Of a stretch of DNA of 64,000 nucleotides, positions 44,265 through 55,214 are shown one piece after another (within the stretch, counting starts at the first letter, position 1; every line of letters starts with the position of its first letter). The notes under the pieces are model-generated. The model was not told the origin of the DNA. It saw only the letters and a list, made by a program, of their open reading frames with translations, and ran no database searches. Position numbers and translations under genes: made by a program. The stretch comes from Siderastrea siderea (taxonomy: Eukaryota; Cnidaria; Anthozoa; Scleractinia; Rhizangiidae), in the NCBI GenBank assembly GCA_964030785.1, contig OZ034968.1, positions 32,191,686-32,255,685 on the forward strand, in the 5' to 3' direction.

Positions 44265-45250
44265 TTGCATTCAGTATACGCCTCAATAAATTTAATTTAT
44301 ATTGTTCTCTTATGTATTCCTTCAAGTTATTCTCTTATCAAGTTATAATTATTCTCTAATAGATTCTCTGATCAAGTTATCAAGTCTCGCTATGGCAATT
44401 CTGCCAAATGTGACAATGTATTCACGGTATATCGATCTGCAATTCGCCTCTTCATAAAGAAGTTACAAAAGATACTTTAAATTGTGTGAACTATCAGTAA
44501 AACAAGATGTATGTCACAGAACCCGTCAATGACGTGCAAGTTTTAGTACGGTAATATAACCTTATGGCCCAGTAACAAAAACGCCCAGGTTAACGAGGTT
44601 GTTGATACTGGTCAACAAGGCTCAAAATGGGATTAAAACTAGTTTACAGTAACACTCAAAAGGCTTTGGGGTATAGAAAGATTAAGCACTACGTATACAT
44701 TTAACTACAACGAGAACAAGTGATCCCACATGTAAAATAAATTAAATCAACGTTTAGCGTAGCCGAGACGGCCCGGCAGAAAGAAGCGGCGACAGGCCTT
44801 TTCGTGGCAATATTACACACTCGCAAACTCTCGTCATGCAATTGATCTTTTCTTTCTTTTTCATTTCTATTTAGTTTTTTCTTTTTTTTTTTTTTGTTGT
44901 TGTTGTTGTTGTAAAGAATGTAATTTCCCATTAAAGAAAACTTGCAGCCGAAGACGATACAAAAATGTTTGATATATAACATTAGAGGGAAAAAGAAATC
45001 TTAAAAAGTTCCCAGCAATCAATTACTAGAAATAAGAGGGAACCAACAAGGCGTCGCGAAAGAAGTGGAATGATCTTCATAACCGGAATGGTAATCGACA
45101 AGAGCTCATAAGAGATAAACTCTTTAAGAGTATATTCGAGTCAAGGTGAGAGTTTCAGGCAAGCGTGGGGAAGAGTTTGAGCTCTGGTCAACTCTCGCTC
45201 TCGTTATGAAAGGTCACGCAATTTTCTAAGCAGATTTTTTTATCCCGCTT

Positions 45251-45342
45251 GTAACCATTAACGCAAGCAGCAGCTGGACCTGGAAGTCACCGTCGTTATT
45301 TGGACATCCATATTTAAATCTATTCCTTGCAGCAGATGTAGC
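45251..45342 (+). pseudogene. Relic GPCR fragment, copy 2
   Basis: Duplicate of the relic at 6,789-6,880, resembling ECL2-TM5. Confidence 0.5.
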
Positions 45343-45894
45343 GTCAAGCTTAAGGTTCAACTAATATAAGTAGTAAAACTTCCTTGGTATTCCTTTCTCG
45401 TAAGCAACAAACCAATAATCATCGAAACATTTCTAAATCTAAAAAACTTGAAAATTATTTTTAAAATAAAATTGCACCTCCTGGTATTTGAGTAAATTTT
45501 TAGTTAGGTCTCTAAACCCGAAGGAGAGAGGGGATGTGTAGGCTTGTTTTTTTTTTTTTTAACATCCCATCATCCTGGTAGGCAAGTAGAAAAGTGCTGG
45601 CCTGATTTGAAATTATCCCGTGAGAAGTCTCAACCTTTTATGCTTTAGGGAGATGAAACTTTAGTGGTGCGATGAGCGACACCTTTAGCAATCAGAACGT
45701 TGTCTTACTAGAGGACAGCTGCTGGGGATTCTGTGTTTCTTTTCAGTTGACGCGTTTTGACGACATCAAGTCAAGTCACAGACGTGCAAAAGCAAGTGTT
45801 TTTCTGTCTGTGGTATGGAGCGAAATGGCTGAAATAGGAGTGAACATAACTGAACATACCGTTTTAACCGACTAAAACGTCTTCGAAGGAACTA

Positions 45895-46480
45895 CCGTAA
45901 ATGATCAATTAAGCGCCGCGGCGCTTATTTAATGTTCCCTGCTAAAGGTGCGGCGCTTATTCGAGAGCGGCACTTATTCGACAGCGGCGCTTATTTCAAC
46001 TACGGGTAAAACACTGAGGGGAATATGGAGCACACACTGCAAACCGGAGAATTGCACAAGTGATGAACTCAGAGTTGTGCAAGAAGAAGGACAAGGTTTC
46101 AAGACTTTCCCTTCATTAAAACTTTAGAACTCACGAGTTGGTCGTGGTCTTATTTCTCAAGCGATATGGTTTTGATATCTCTTTAGATCGAGCGCCGTAA
46201 CAAAGGTGGGCCGTTTATTTGTAAATACCCAAACTAGCGCCGCGGCGCTTATTCGAGAACGGAGCTTATTAAATTATTTTCGGTAAAAGTGTGGCCCTTA
46301 TTCGAGAGCGGAGCTTATTAAATTATTTTCGGTAAAAGTGTGGCCCCTATTCGAGAGCGACGCTTATTAAATTATTTTCGGTAAAAGTGCGGCGCTTATT
46401 CCAGAGCGGCGCTTATTAAATTATTTTCGGTAAAAGTGCGGCGCTTACTCGAGTAGCGGCGCTTAATCGATCATTCACGG
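45895..46480. mobile_element. Complete TA-flanked MITE with internal minisatellite
   Basis: Inverted termini CCGTAAATGATCAATTAAGCG and its imperfect complement ending CATTCACGG, target duplication TA (45,893-45,894 and 46,481-46,482), as in Tc1/mariner. The empty site at 7,611 proves insertion. The right third is a minisatellite of about five 53-bp units with GCGCTTATT and TTTTCGGTAAAAGTG motifs. No transposase. Confidence 0.85.
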
Positions 46481-46807
46481 TATTAGGTTCATATTCAGTT
46501 CACTGCTATAGATGAGTAAAGACGATGAAAATAAACCAGTTAACATAAGGATTGTCTAAGGGTGAACACTTCCAAACAAACGCCTTATCTTTTATATTTC
46601 TCTTCTTGTATTTTTGTTATATTGCACCACCTTTCTTTTTCAGTGAGTTCCAATAGCCGTCATCTTTCCGACCTGACGCATGGTGAAATAATGTACTTCT
46701 ATTAATAAAATTATTTTTAAACGTTATACAGAAACTGTGACCTTTTTAAAGCTTTTCTTTTTTATTTGAGTTAATTTTGGAACAGAAAAGAAAAAAAAGG
46801 TATAAAA

Positions 46808-46880
46808 CGACCCCGGCAGGACTCGAACCTACAATCTTCTGATCCGAAGTCAGACGCCTTATCCATTAGGCCACGAGGCC
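46808..46880 (-). tRNA. tRNA-Arg (anticodon TCG), unit D
   Basis: Identical to the unit C gene over 73 nt, with TTTT directly downstream. Confidence 0.93.
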
Positions 46881-47392
46881 GAGACAATTTTTGTTGTCTG
46901 CAAGATTTATCCCATTCTGTCCCTTTTCATCCCCAACAATACTGATCAGTCCTAAGCATAGTTACTCGAGGGACTGGTTATGAAACCTTGCAAGTTTCAA
47001 AGGCCATAACAAAGGTGCTGTAATTTATGTTGAAAGTACTAGGACCGTGCACAATCTTTTGTTTTAGGTTCACACACTATTATATTTAATAGCTGAATTA
47101 CTTAGCTGTGACAGTTTTATTGGTTAGTTGCTCATGTAAAATTCAAAACCTATTGTTGTTTGTGCACGGTCAAGGCTTAAAACGGTAACAAAAACATAAA
47201 ACAAAGGACTTTGCTGACCTTCATAACCAGATTCTTTTATTAACTATGTCCTAAGAATAGACAAGAAAAGTTAACTCAACATTATTCGGGATCACTCAAA
47301 AAGGTGGCAAAACTGACGTGTTAAACAAGTTGAACATTAATATATGAAATGAACTGAAATTTGAACTGCGGATAAAGATGGAATTATATGCA

Positions 47393-47498
47393 GAGTATCG
47401 CAGTGAAGGTGTTTCAACTTAAGTAGTTGAAAAGAAGAAACCTGAAAAAATTCAGGCTTGAACGTATCGAACTCATGACCTCTGCGATACCGGTGCAG
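47393..47498 (-). mobile_element. tRNA-derived SINE fragment, unit D
   Basis: As in unit A, including the shortened CGTATCGAAC B-box region. Confidence 0.6.
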
Positions 47499-47806
47499 TG
47501 CAAGTTGAATCGGAACGATATTGAACGGCCGGTGTTGAATGGAATGTTGCACCCGTTTTTCGGGGGCCTAATTAAAAAAAATAAGCCTCAAACGAACTAT
47601 AGAACAATTTATTTAGTGAATCAGAGTGCCTGATGGCCCGCTGCAAGGTCACACCCGGCCATTGCTTCCAATTCTGTCCATGATCCATACCATTCGTTGC
47701 GCACTTACTCAAACTTGGAAACCGATTCCCGTTGATTCCTCTCATATGCTTGAGGTATTTGTGACATCCGGCGTTTCAATTAGGGGCACAAAAAGGGGAG
47801 CACAGA

Positions 47807-47887
47807 CGCTGCGAGCAGGATTCGAATCTGCGCAGGGAGACCCATTGGATTTCATGTCCAACGCCTTAACCACTCGGCCATTGCAGC
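47807..47887 (-). pseudogene. Decayed tRNA-Ser (TGA), unit D
   Basis: 81 nt. The invariant U33 before the anticodon is A (loop CATGAAA), one G of the variable arm is deleted, the B box reads GATTCGAATCC, and acceptor position 6 is changed (GCTGCAA). It is therefore probably not functional, unlike the copies in A, B and C. Confidence 0.8.
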
Positions 47888-48135
47888 GGACGCTAACTTC
47901 TTTCTAATTGAAAACTATTAGCTTTGAACGACAATCAGTGCATACAATACCATATTTGGTTGTTACCATGAAGACATATTACCAGGAGAACACTTTTCTC
48001 AAAGTGAAGCCTTATGAAAACCCGTTCATATGAAAATGAGTTCTGTTTGGAAGTGAGGAAGCTAAAGGCAATTCAAAAATACTTTACCTTTCTTCGCCGA
48101 TGGATAACGTTCGATAAGCAAGAACTGTCAATAAA

Positions 48136-49193
48136 TATATCTTATTAGACGGTTTAGTGTGTAGTATCGTGGGATATTTTTACGAGTCGCGCCGTATTTT
48201 GGCGAGCCCGTAGGGCGAGTCAAAATACAAGAGACGAGTAAAAATATCCCACGATACTACACACTCAACCGTCTAATAAGGGATTTATTATTCAACTTAG
48301 CTACAAAATGGAAAAGTGGTATATAAACTGTCTGAGTTGCGTGACAAACTAACGTGACTTCTGAGTAGCGAGTGAGCGCGCCAGCGGGGTTAGGTTTCGC
48401 GCGCTTGACGTGAGGTTGTTGTTGATTGGTCAAAAACGAAAACTTGTCAAACCTGTCAATCGAGCGAAGCGTCGGGATTTTATTTCAAACTTGCAAGGAA
48501 AACAAAGATGGAACAAGGCAAAACTGAATTATTTTCGGGTTTACAGTTAGATGAACAACAATGTTCTTGGTCACCGAGTAAAACTACGAAAAAAAAGAAC
48601 TCGACAGAACAAACATAACTCGATAGTCAAGTCAAACAAAGTTAAACAGCACTTTAAGCTCAGTCATCTTCGTCCGAATCACTAACCACGGGTCGTTTTG
48701 GAAGAGATAGCAGTGGAGATTTCTGACCGACCGACAATTGCGCATTTGTTGAAGACAGCTCCTGAGGAAAGATGGGTTCCGTTTCCTGACTTTGACAAAC
48801 AAATGACATAAAAGATTGTTAAGTTCCTCAGCGGGAATTTCTTCAATGGCCCTTGTTTCGTTAACGGACTTGAGGTCAGTTTTTGTCTTTTCTGTTGTAA
48901 TTTAATACGTTTCGATTTTCTTAAATAAATAAAGAACTTTCACTGTCGTCTAGGTCATTCCTTGTCTCTAGGATCTCGTTTTCGTTAAAAACCTCAAAAT
49001 TTGGTAAGGATTCATTGTTTTCTTCCGGAAAACGACCGTTTCGGCCATTTTTTCATCGTTCACCTTGTAAGCCTAATGCCTGACGTGGCATTTGTAGCAA
49101 ACCTGTCAAACCGGTCTTCTGGAGTACAAATACCGTGGGATATTTGTACTCGTTTTGGGTGTTATTTGTACTCCACTGAATGCAGTTGAATAA
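48136..49193. mobile_element. 1.06-kb insertion between the Ser tRNA genes, unit D
   Basis: Units A, B and C read straight through this point (CAATAAACATACATAGC in C). The left end is a 43-bp inverted repeat (48,141-48,183 and 48,238-48,280, one mismatch) containing ATCGTGGGATATTTTTAC. The right end repeats CCGTGGGATATTTGTACTC and TTGAATAATAA. It encloses the DUF3504-like relic. Confidence 0.65.
48664..49048 (-). pseudogene. Relic of a DUF3504/KIAA1958-like (Crypton-derived) gene
   Basis: Three minus-strand coding-like pieces in different frames: an N-terminal part from ATG 49,048 with NESLPNFEVFNENEILETR ending at a TAA near 48,921; a middle part 48,898-48,782 with EEIPAEELNNLLCHLFVKVR; and a C-terminal part ending SDSDEDD at the stop 48,664. 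The middle motif resembles the segment that precedes the DUF3504 domain in ZMYM/QRICH1/KIAA1958-type proteins, which derive from Crypton tyrosine recombinases. The DUF3504 body itself is missing, and a one-base loss lies just after the start codon. This is recognised by eye only. It could be cargo or the decayed gene of the enclosing insertion. Confidence 0.5.
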
Positions 49194-49622
49194 TAAACAT
49201 ACATAACAAACTGTTTCGAGCGGGAATAAGAATCAATCCTTATTTTACATTCAGTAGCCATATTCTTATAATAACTAAGAGGATCACAACGACCGTAACT
49301 ATGCTGTAAGGCATTTTATTTTAATTTAAAAGAATTACGACCAAACAAGTAAAGAGTTGTTTTAGCAACATTTCTAAGTTAAACTTGGATTAGAGACGAG
49401 CTTAGTGGTACCATGTCTTGTCGAATAAGCCACTAATCAAATTGATGCTGGAGTCGACCCTTGTTGCCTTTCCTATTTGCACGCACTTTTCCGTATTCGT
49501 GATACGCAACATTCCGTTCTTTCAAATGGTCTTTTCTTTGCACGTCGTTTCTGCTAATATTAATGTGTTGGGGTGATTTGCCTTGAATTTTCTAAGGTGT
49601 TTCACTCAGTACTACAGCCAGA

Positions 49623-49704
49623 GCTGCGATGGCCGAATGGTTAAGGCGTTGGACTCGAAATCCAATGGGGTATCCCCGCGCAGGTTCGAATCCTGCTCGC
49701 AGCG
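49623..49704 (+). tRNA. tRNA-Ser (anticodon CGA), unit D
   Basis: 82 nt, identical to the other copies except one D-arm change (GGCCGAATGG instead of GGCCGAGTGG). Terminator kept. Probably functional. Confidence 0.92.
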
Positions 49705-50223
49705 TACCGTTTTTGTCACATTTTTCCTTCTTGTACATGTTTCAACCCGAGTTCGTTAAACTTAACACAGGAAGACCGCTAAGATCAGACGCTGCTGTTA
49801 GGTTCAACTTGGGTGTCAGGAGATACGCCACAAGATAAGGCGATTTTACGGAACTGCTCCTGATCAATCGGACCATGTTTATAATATTGCCACACTTCTA
49901 AAGAATGAATGACCAATGTTTTCCAACTATAAATTATTTCATTTTACCATTAGGTGCTTTAAGATTTATACATCCAACTTTTTTTTAAAGAATGCAACTA
50001 ATAAGTAACCTGAACGTTTACGTTAAAGGTGGACACTGCACCACTTACAATTCCCTGTGATCCATTAAACTCCAGGGCAGCATTAAAGGAACGAGGATTC
50101 TAAGGCAGGGTGAGGAGTGTGGCAACAAAATGGCATTTTTGAGTTGATTGCTAAGTAATGAGTGCTGGGTGCAACCTGCTTGGACCGGATGGTCCACCCT
50201 TTGACCCAAGGCGATTTGGGGTG

Positions 50224-50851
50224 TTAAGGTGATTCCCCGGAAAAAGAATCTGCCATAGATTTGTAATGAAGCTTGGCATAAATATTCAACAAGTCATGTA
50301 GGGTCTAAAATTGCAATAAAAATGGGGAGTCACCGTGCTTGTTTTAGTGGTATACTGCTGACGAATACAGTGTTTAAAGGCATTTTCAGGCAATAAACGC
50401 TTAAGCCAATATGCTCAATATTTCAACTGTAGATTGATATTTCATGTATAGGTTGACTTTGTACATATGTATAACCATCAGTGTTGCACAAAACATGGCC
50501 GAAAAGCTTCAAATTTACTGGAAACTCAAAAAGTAGACAGTGACGAAGGTAGATTAATGTGCGGTCCTCTACCCTAAATGGCTTTTTTCGTAGGATTTTT
50601 TTCAACTGTGCAAAATCTGATCATAGATTTTTGCTCACTTTTTATATTTGCTTTGGGAACACTGTCCTGATTGAGTATAAAAAATAAAAAATGGGGGTCA
50701 CCGTACTCGATTAGGAGAAAACGACCATTTTTTTCTATAAACAACTCAGTTTTCATAGAAAAGCTACCAAGTTCTGAAAGTGCGCGCGCTAATCACGCAA
50801 AAAATGATGCGCAGAAAGGATGCGCAATGCAATTGAATGGAATCACCTTAA
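50224..50851. mobile_element. piggyBac-like MITE, unit D
   Basis: TTAA-GGTGATTCC ... GGAATCACC-TTAA. Shorter because one copy of the GTGCGCGCGCT dimer is lost. Confidence 0.8.
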
Positions 50852-51316
50852 GTGCCCTGCCACAATCGACTGGAAGCTTGGGTACCACAGGGAGCAGCAG
50901 AGACAGTGGGGGAAGGGGACAGGGAGGGGTGTAAGAGGTAGGAGATCCACATGAGAGGGGTAGGTAGTGTTTCTAGTTCCAGGTACTTTTTTGTAAGCTG
51001 AATGTATGTTTTGGCAATATTTGAGGTGTTGTTTCCTAACTACTTCTTGTGAAAGCTATAAAATATTCACGTATTCCAACAATGTACACCTTGTGAATAT
51101 CAGTTTTATATTGCTCACAACAAACTGCTTATTTGTTTTAGTTGTTTTGTTTGGAATACTTCAATAATCGCTGCTAGCAGTTACGTCAGATGACAAAACC
51201 AACATTGTGAAGGGAGGAGGGGGTGTTGACAATAGCAGAAATGTGGGGATGTCTCAAAAATGTTGATGAAGATTGTAGCTTTCTACCCTGACCTTAACTG
51301 GAGTTAAAAGCTCAAG

Positions 51317-51445
51317 TGTTAGGGCTAGGGCTATGTTTAAGGTTATGGGTAGGGCTAGTGTTAGTGCTAGGGTTAGGGCTAGGGCTAGGGTTTAGGGCTA
51401 GGGTTAAGATTAGGGTTACGCTATGACTAGAGCTAGGGTTAGGGC
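51317..51445 (+). repeat. Degenerate telomere-like tract, unit D
   Basis: Same variant order, with a TTTAAGG difference near the start. Confidence 0.85.
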
Positions 51446-51873
51446 AGAAACACAAATCAAAACACCATAGCAGCAATTTTATGAGTTTTTAATTCATTTT
51501 CCTCAGTTTTACAGCTCCTAAATTTCGGTTTAGTTTTGCTAAATTGATAAACCGACACAGCCATCATAAATGCACAGCCCACCACACAAACAGAGGATGG
51601 TAAGTCTGTGGGTTAACATGACAAGCATTTCAAACAAACACCCTTAGGTTTTGCACACTTTCGGATGATTTCTAACTGAAAACTACCGATTTTCGTCGTG
51701 TAAATGGGAATTAATAGGCACCTGCGGGGAGGTTGTCTCAGCCCGCTTATTGGAAGTGACCTGTCAAGAATTTTACTGATTTTCCTGATGAAATGCGAAT
51801 GCATGTGGCATGCGAATGCTTCCTGTCTCAATAGCATCGTTTACAGTCAGAGATCGTTGGTGTAATTCAGTAT

Positions 51874-52225
51874 GAAAATATACGGAACGACTGATACTTA
51901 CGGCAGTTAAAGAAACGAAGACAAAGAAGACGAAATACCTAAAGCAAAAAAATGTATGAAATTCGGGCAGAAAATGTATGAAAATGTATGTATAAAAATG
52001 TATGAAAATGTATGAAATTCGGCACGAATTCGGGCAATTTTTTGTTTCATGCATTTTTTTGCTTTACGTATTTCGTCTTCTGTGTCTTCGTTTCTTTAAC
52101 TGCCGTAAGGATCAGCCGTTCCGTATATTTTTTTACTTCAAGTGTTTTACTGATCCAGGTCTACTTAAGATCCGGGAACTCTCAACCCCTTGTCGCTGTG
52201 GTCCTTCCAGTTGATAAACTTTGTA
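51874..52225. mobile_element. Foldback insertion, unit D
   Basis: Flanked by TAATTCAGTAT (51,863-51,873 and 52,226-52,236), 352 bp as in unit A. Confidence 0.75.
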
Positions 52226-52488
52226 TAATTCAGTATGGGTAAGACAACCGAGGAAAGAAATGTTGTCCGTAACACTGTATTTAGCCTCTCTCCTCCGCAG
52301 AGGCTTAAAAGGGTTTTCCGTGCGGAGAGAATCCCCTGAAAAAGTGAGTGCAGTCGTAAAAGTAGGTGGTATGCGACGAGGGGAGCCTCTGCCAGAAGCC
52401 ACGCCCAATATGGCTGCCATCCGGGGGAGGCATTTTTTTAAATGTCTATACCTGGAGTGGTGTGCGTACTTTTGCTCCTGTCGGTAAA

Positions 52489-52719
52489 ATGGCGGGTATG
52501 GGTGCGAAGTTCTTCGGGTTGCATAATGTTGACGAATTACTCACGAAAACGTTTCTAAATGCTTGGAAATCGGTCATGGTTTGCTGCCCGCGCGACGACT
52601 GTGTTTCGAAAAGGCTTTTATTTTGTCATGATGGGCTAAATCTGATCACCATTTCAGCAGGTAATATTCCCGCGTGTCGTGTAGCGAAGAACAGCGAAGG
52701 CACGGAAACGATTTATTAA
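52489..52719 (+). CDS. Conserved 76-codon small ORF, unit D
   Basis: Open frame of the same length as in unit A, with two amino-acid differences visible (SVMVCC for SVKVCC and IPACR for IPECR). The upstream AATATGGCTGCCATC site and ATGGCGGG start are kept. Function unknown; possibly a first exon with the donor GCAG|GTAATA inside it. Confidence 0.4.
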   Translation: MAGMGAKFFGLHNVDELLTKTFLNAWKSVMVCCPRDDCVSKRLLFCHDGLNLITISAGNIPACRVAKNSEGTETIY

Positions 52720-53546
52720 GAAAACTTCTGGCAGCTGAGACTCTGCATAACCTGTCAATTCTGTTTCAAAAGAGACTAGAACAAGTAAGCTTAATCTTTA
52801 TCAATGCGCATTTTTTTCCATTCTGCAGAAGTGCGAAATGAACGAACTTGACATTTGTATCTCGTAAATTAATTACGCCGGGACTTGTTTGGAAATATCT
52901 TTCTTTGATAGTATTAAGATGCAGTAAGCTTATGGACTTAAGTCTTTGGTAAATAAGCTTAATATTTACAGTATTAAAAAGAGCTATAGTAATTCTTTGT
53001 ACCATTGCACTTTATTTAATCTTACTTATCGTCCTCAATCTTAAATCTGTCTTAGAGATCTGATCCAATACTGAAAATACTAAGTTAAGCGCATTTGAAA
53101 AACAAACAAACAAGCAAATCCAGCAGATTACGTTGTCATTTTGTTTTACATAATGCCGGTAACTGTAGATTGAGTACTCCCCTGAGTTTTTTTTTTAAAT
53201 ACCGAAATTTGAATCTCTTTAAATTCCTTATTCAGATCAATTGACAGTAACCTCTTTTGTCCCTGTTCCTTCAAATACAGAATATCCAATGAAGGGATCA
53301 AGTACCATTTCTCAACTTCACTTTTCCCTCAATTTTACTGGTATTTACTAAAAACTAATTGTTGGGCATATGTTTGAGGCCATTTGATTATTGTAGAGTC
53401 AAATGAAAAACTGTTATGGCATTGATGTGCTAATTTGGAGAACTAGAAATCATTGTGAGCAACTAATGACAGCCCTACAATGAGGGTATGGGTTGTGGCT
53501 TTATTGTCATAAATAGCCTTTCACTACAGTCAGACTTACTCGAACC

Positions 53547-53830
53547 TAGCCTGAGCAAACAGCCGACGTTTCACGAGGTCGCCACTTTGAGCCCTTGCAA
53601 AACGACGTCTGAGTAACGAGCGCGGAAATTCCATACTGATGACGTGACACTACTCTGATCTTGGTAGAGCTTCTGATTGGTTGAAAGAAAATTCCAGCCA
53701 ATCAGATGCACTAGCAAGATCTGGGTAGTGCACGTCATCAGTATGGAATTTCTGCTGTCGTTACTCAGACGTCGTTTTGCGAGGGCTCAAGCGGCGACAG
53801 TGGTGAAACGTCGGCTGTTTTCTCAGGCTA
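53547..53830. mobile_element. Palindromic Mutator-like MITE, unit D
   Basis: TAGCCTGAG ... CTCAGGCTA with ACTCGAACC on both sides (53,538-53,546 and 53,831-53,839). Confidence 0.8.
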
Positions 53831-53846
53831 ACTCGAACCATAAATT

Positions 53847-54008
53847 GTTGTTGAAAGAAAATTCCAGCCAATCAGATGCACTACCAAGATCTGGGTAGTG
53901 CACGTCATCAGTATGGAATTTCTGCTGTTGTTACTCAGACGTCGTTTCGCGAGGGCTCAAGCGGCGACCTTGTGAAACGTCGGCTGTTTTCTCAGGGTAA
54001 CTCGAACC
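53847..54008. repeat. Partial tandem duplication of the MITE right half, unit D
   Basis: From TTGAAAGAAAATTCCAGCC to ACTCGAACCATAAAT the right half of the preceding MITE and its flank are repeated once more. It breaks in at TAAATTGTTG, so it arose by local duplication and not by transposition. Confidence 0.8.
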
Positions 54009-54642
54009 ATAAATGTTTGCTGAGAATCAAAATATACTCGGAGATACAGTTCACAGGGATGGGTACTGATCTCTGGGAGAAGGTACAGAGTTGTTTATTT
54101 CACCGAGTTAAAAACCCTCAGCATATTACAAAATTATGGGGAATGTCTTAAAGTTGCATGGTGATTCAATAAGAGCAAGTTCCTCCAATCTTTTGTTTTA
54201 TACTTTTGGGGGCCTAAAACTGGACACAGAATTCCATTATAAAATCATTCACTGATCACTTAAAGCTCTCACCAGGTTCCCTTCCTCTTACTCAATGACA
54301 CGCTTTGCCTTAATTTGTCAAGAGTTCAAAACATAAGTCAGGAAAGGATTCATACAGTTTATCTTTGAATTCCTCTGCCACCTTTTTGGTTCCTTTCTCA
54401 TTGACTTTTGGACTTAACTTCGTGGTTTACAGTGCCTTCAAGAGTATACCTATCAGGAGGCTCATGTGACTGATTGCACTCCCTTTAAAAAAAAACACTT
54501 TTCAAGCAAAGCCACATTCGTTTAAACTGGTCTGGAAATGTGAGTTGCCTGACCGCTTTAAACAGGTCAATACTAGCCTCAATTTGCTCACACATCTTCA
54601 CTGAGGTATGTCCAGGAAAGAATGAAATTTATATAGTGAGCT

Positions 54643-54722
54643 TTGAATAATAATAATAAAAATAATAATAATGACAATAATAATAATAATGATAATAATA
54701 ATAATAATATTATTATTATTTT
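54643..54722. repeat. (AAT)n-(ATT)n microsatellite, unit D
   Basis: About 80 bp, with AAAAAT and GACAAT interruptions. Confidence 0.9.
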
Positions 54723-55059
54723 ATGATTAACATCTGAATTGTTTTGCTCAGTGCAATACAGATGATCTCTCATGAATAAATACTCCGCATATGATTTTAA
54801 AAAATTAATTTTATTATTATGTCAGTGTAAGTATGAATCATTTGAAGTTATCTATAGAGGTGATTGTCCACAAATGAATGGCCAAATTAATGTGAAATGT
54901 TAATAAAGTGATTTAGATTGCCTCCTGAAACTGGTTCGTATTCAGTGATGATGATGACATAATAATAGCAATAATGACTGCTTAGGTGATTATTTTGGAT
55001 GATAAGTCACTGATATGGTTAAAATGTTATAATTACAAAAAATTGTTAGTGCTGATGAC

Positions 55060-55214
55060 TGTGATGTAAGCTATTACATAATAGTTGTAATCCCGGTATC
55101 CCTTGCGTGCATGGTGATCGACCATGTGCTCTCGTTCGTGTAATCATTCTGTGTCGCTCGATTAAACGTGTTGTGATTACAACTCGGCCTATTTTATGCC
55201 TCTATAACACTTCA
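55060..55214 (+). mobile_element. 5' LTR of the Ty3/gypsy element, unit D
   Basis: 155 bp, TGTGATGTAAG ... CACTTCA, followed by TGGTGTCAGAAG as in unit A. Confidence 0.7.

Larger units (their letters stand above)
43580..45894. repeat. GPCR block, copy 2 (homologous to 5,099-7,612)
   Basis: Homology to copy 1 begins abruptly inside the receptor coding sequence at CCATTTTCTTCCGTCAC. Upstream is unrelated. The right end carries the TA-flanked MITE. The non-genic part (44,291-45,250 and 45,343-45,894) has no gene. Confidence 0.85.
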
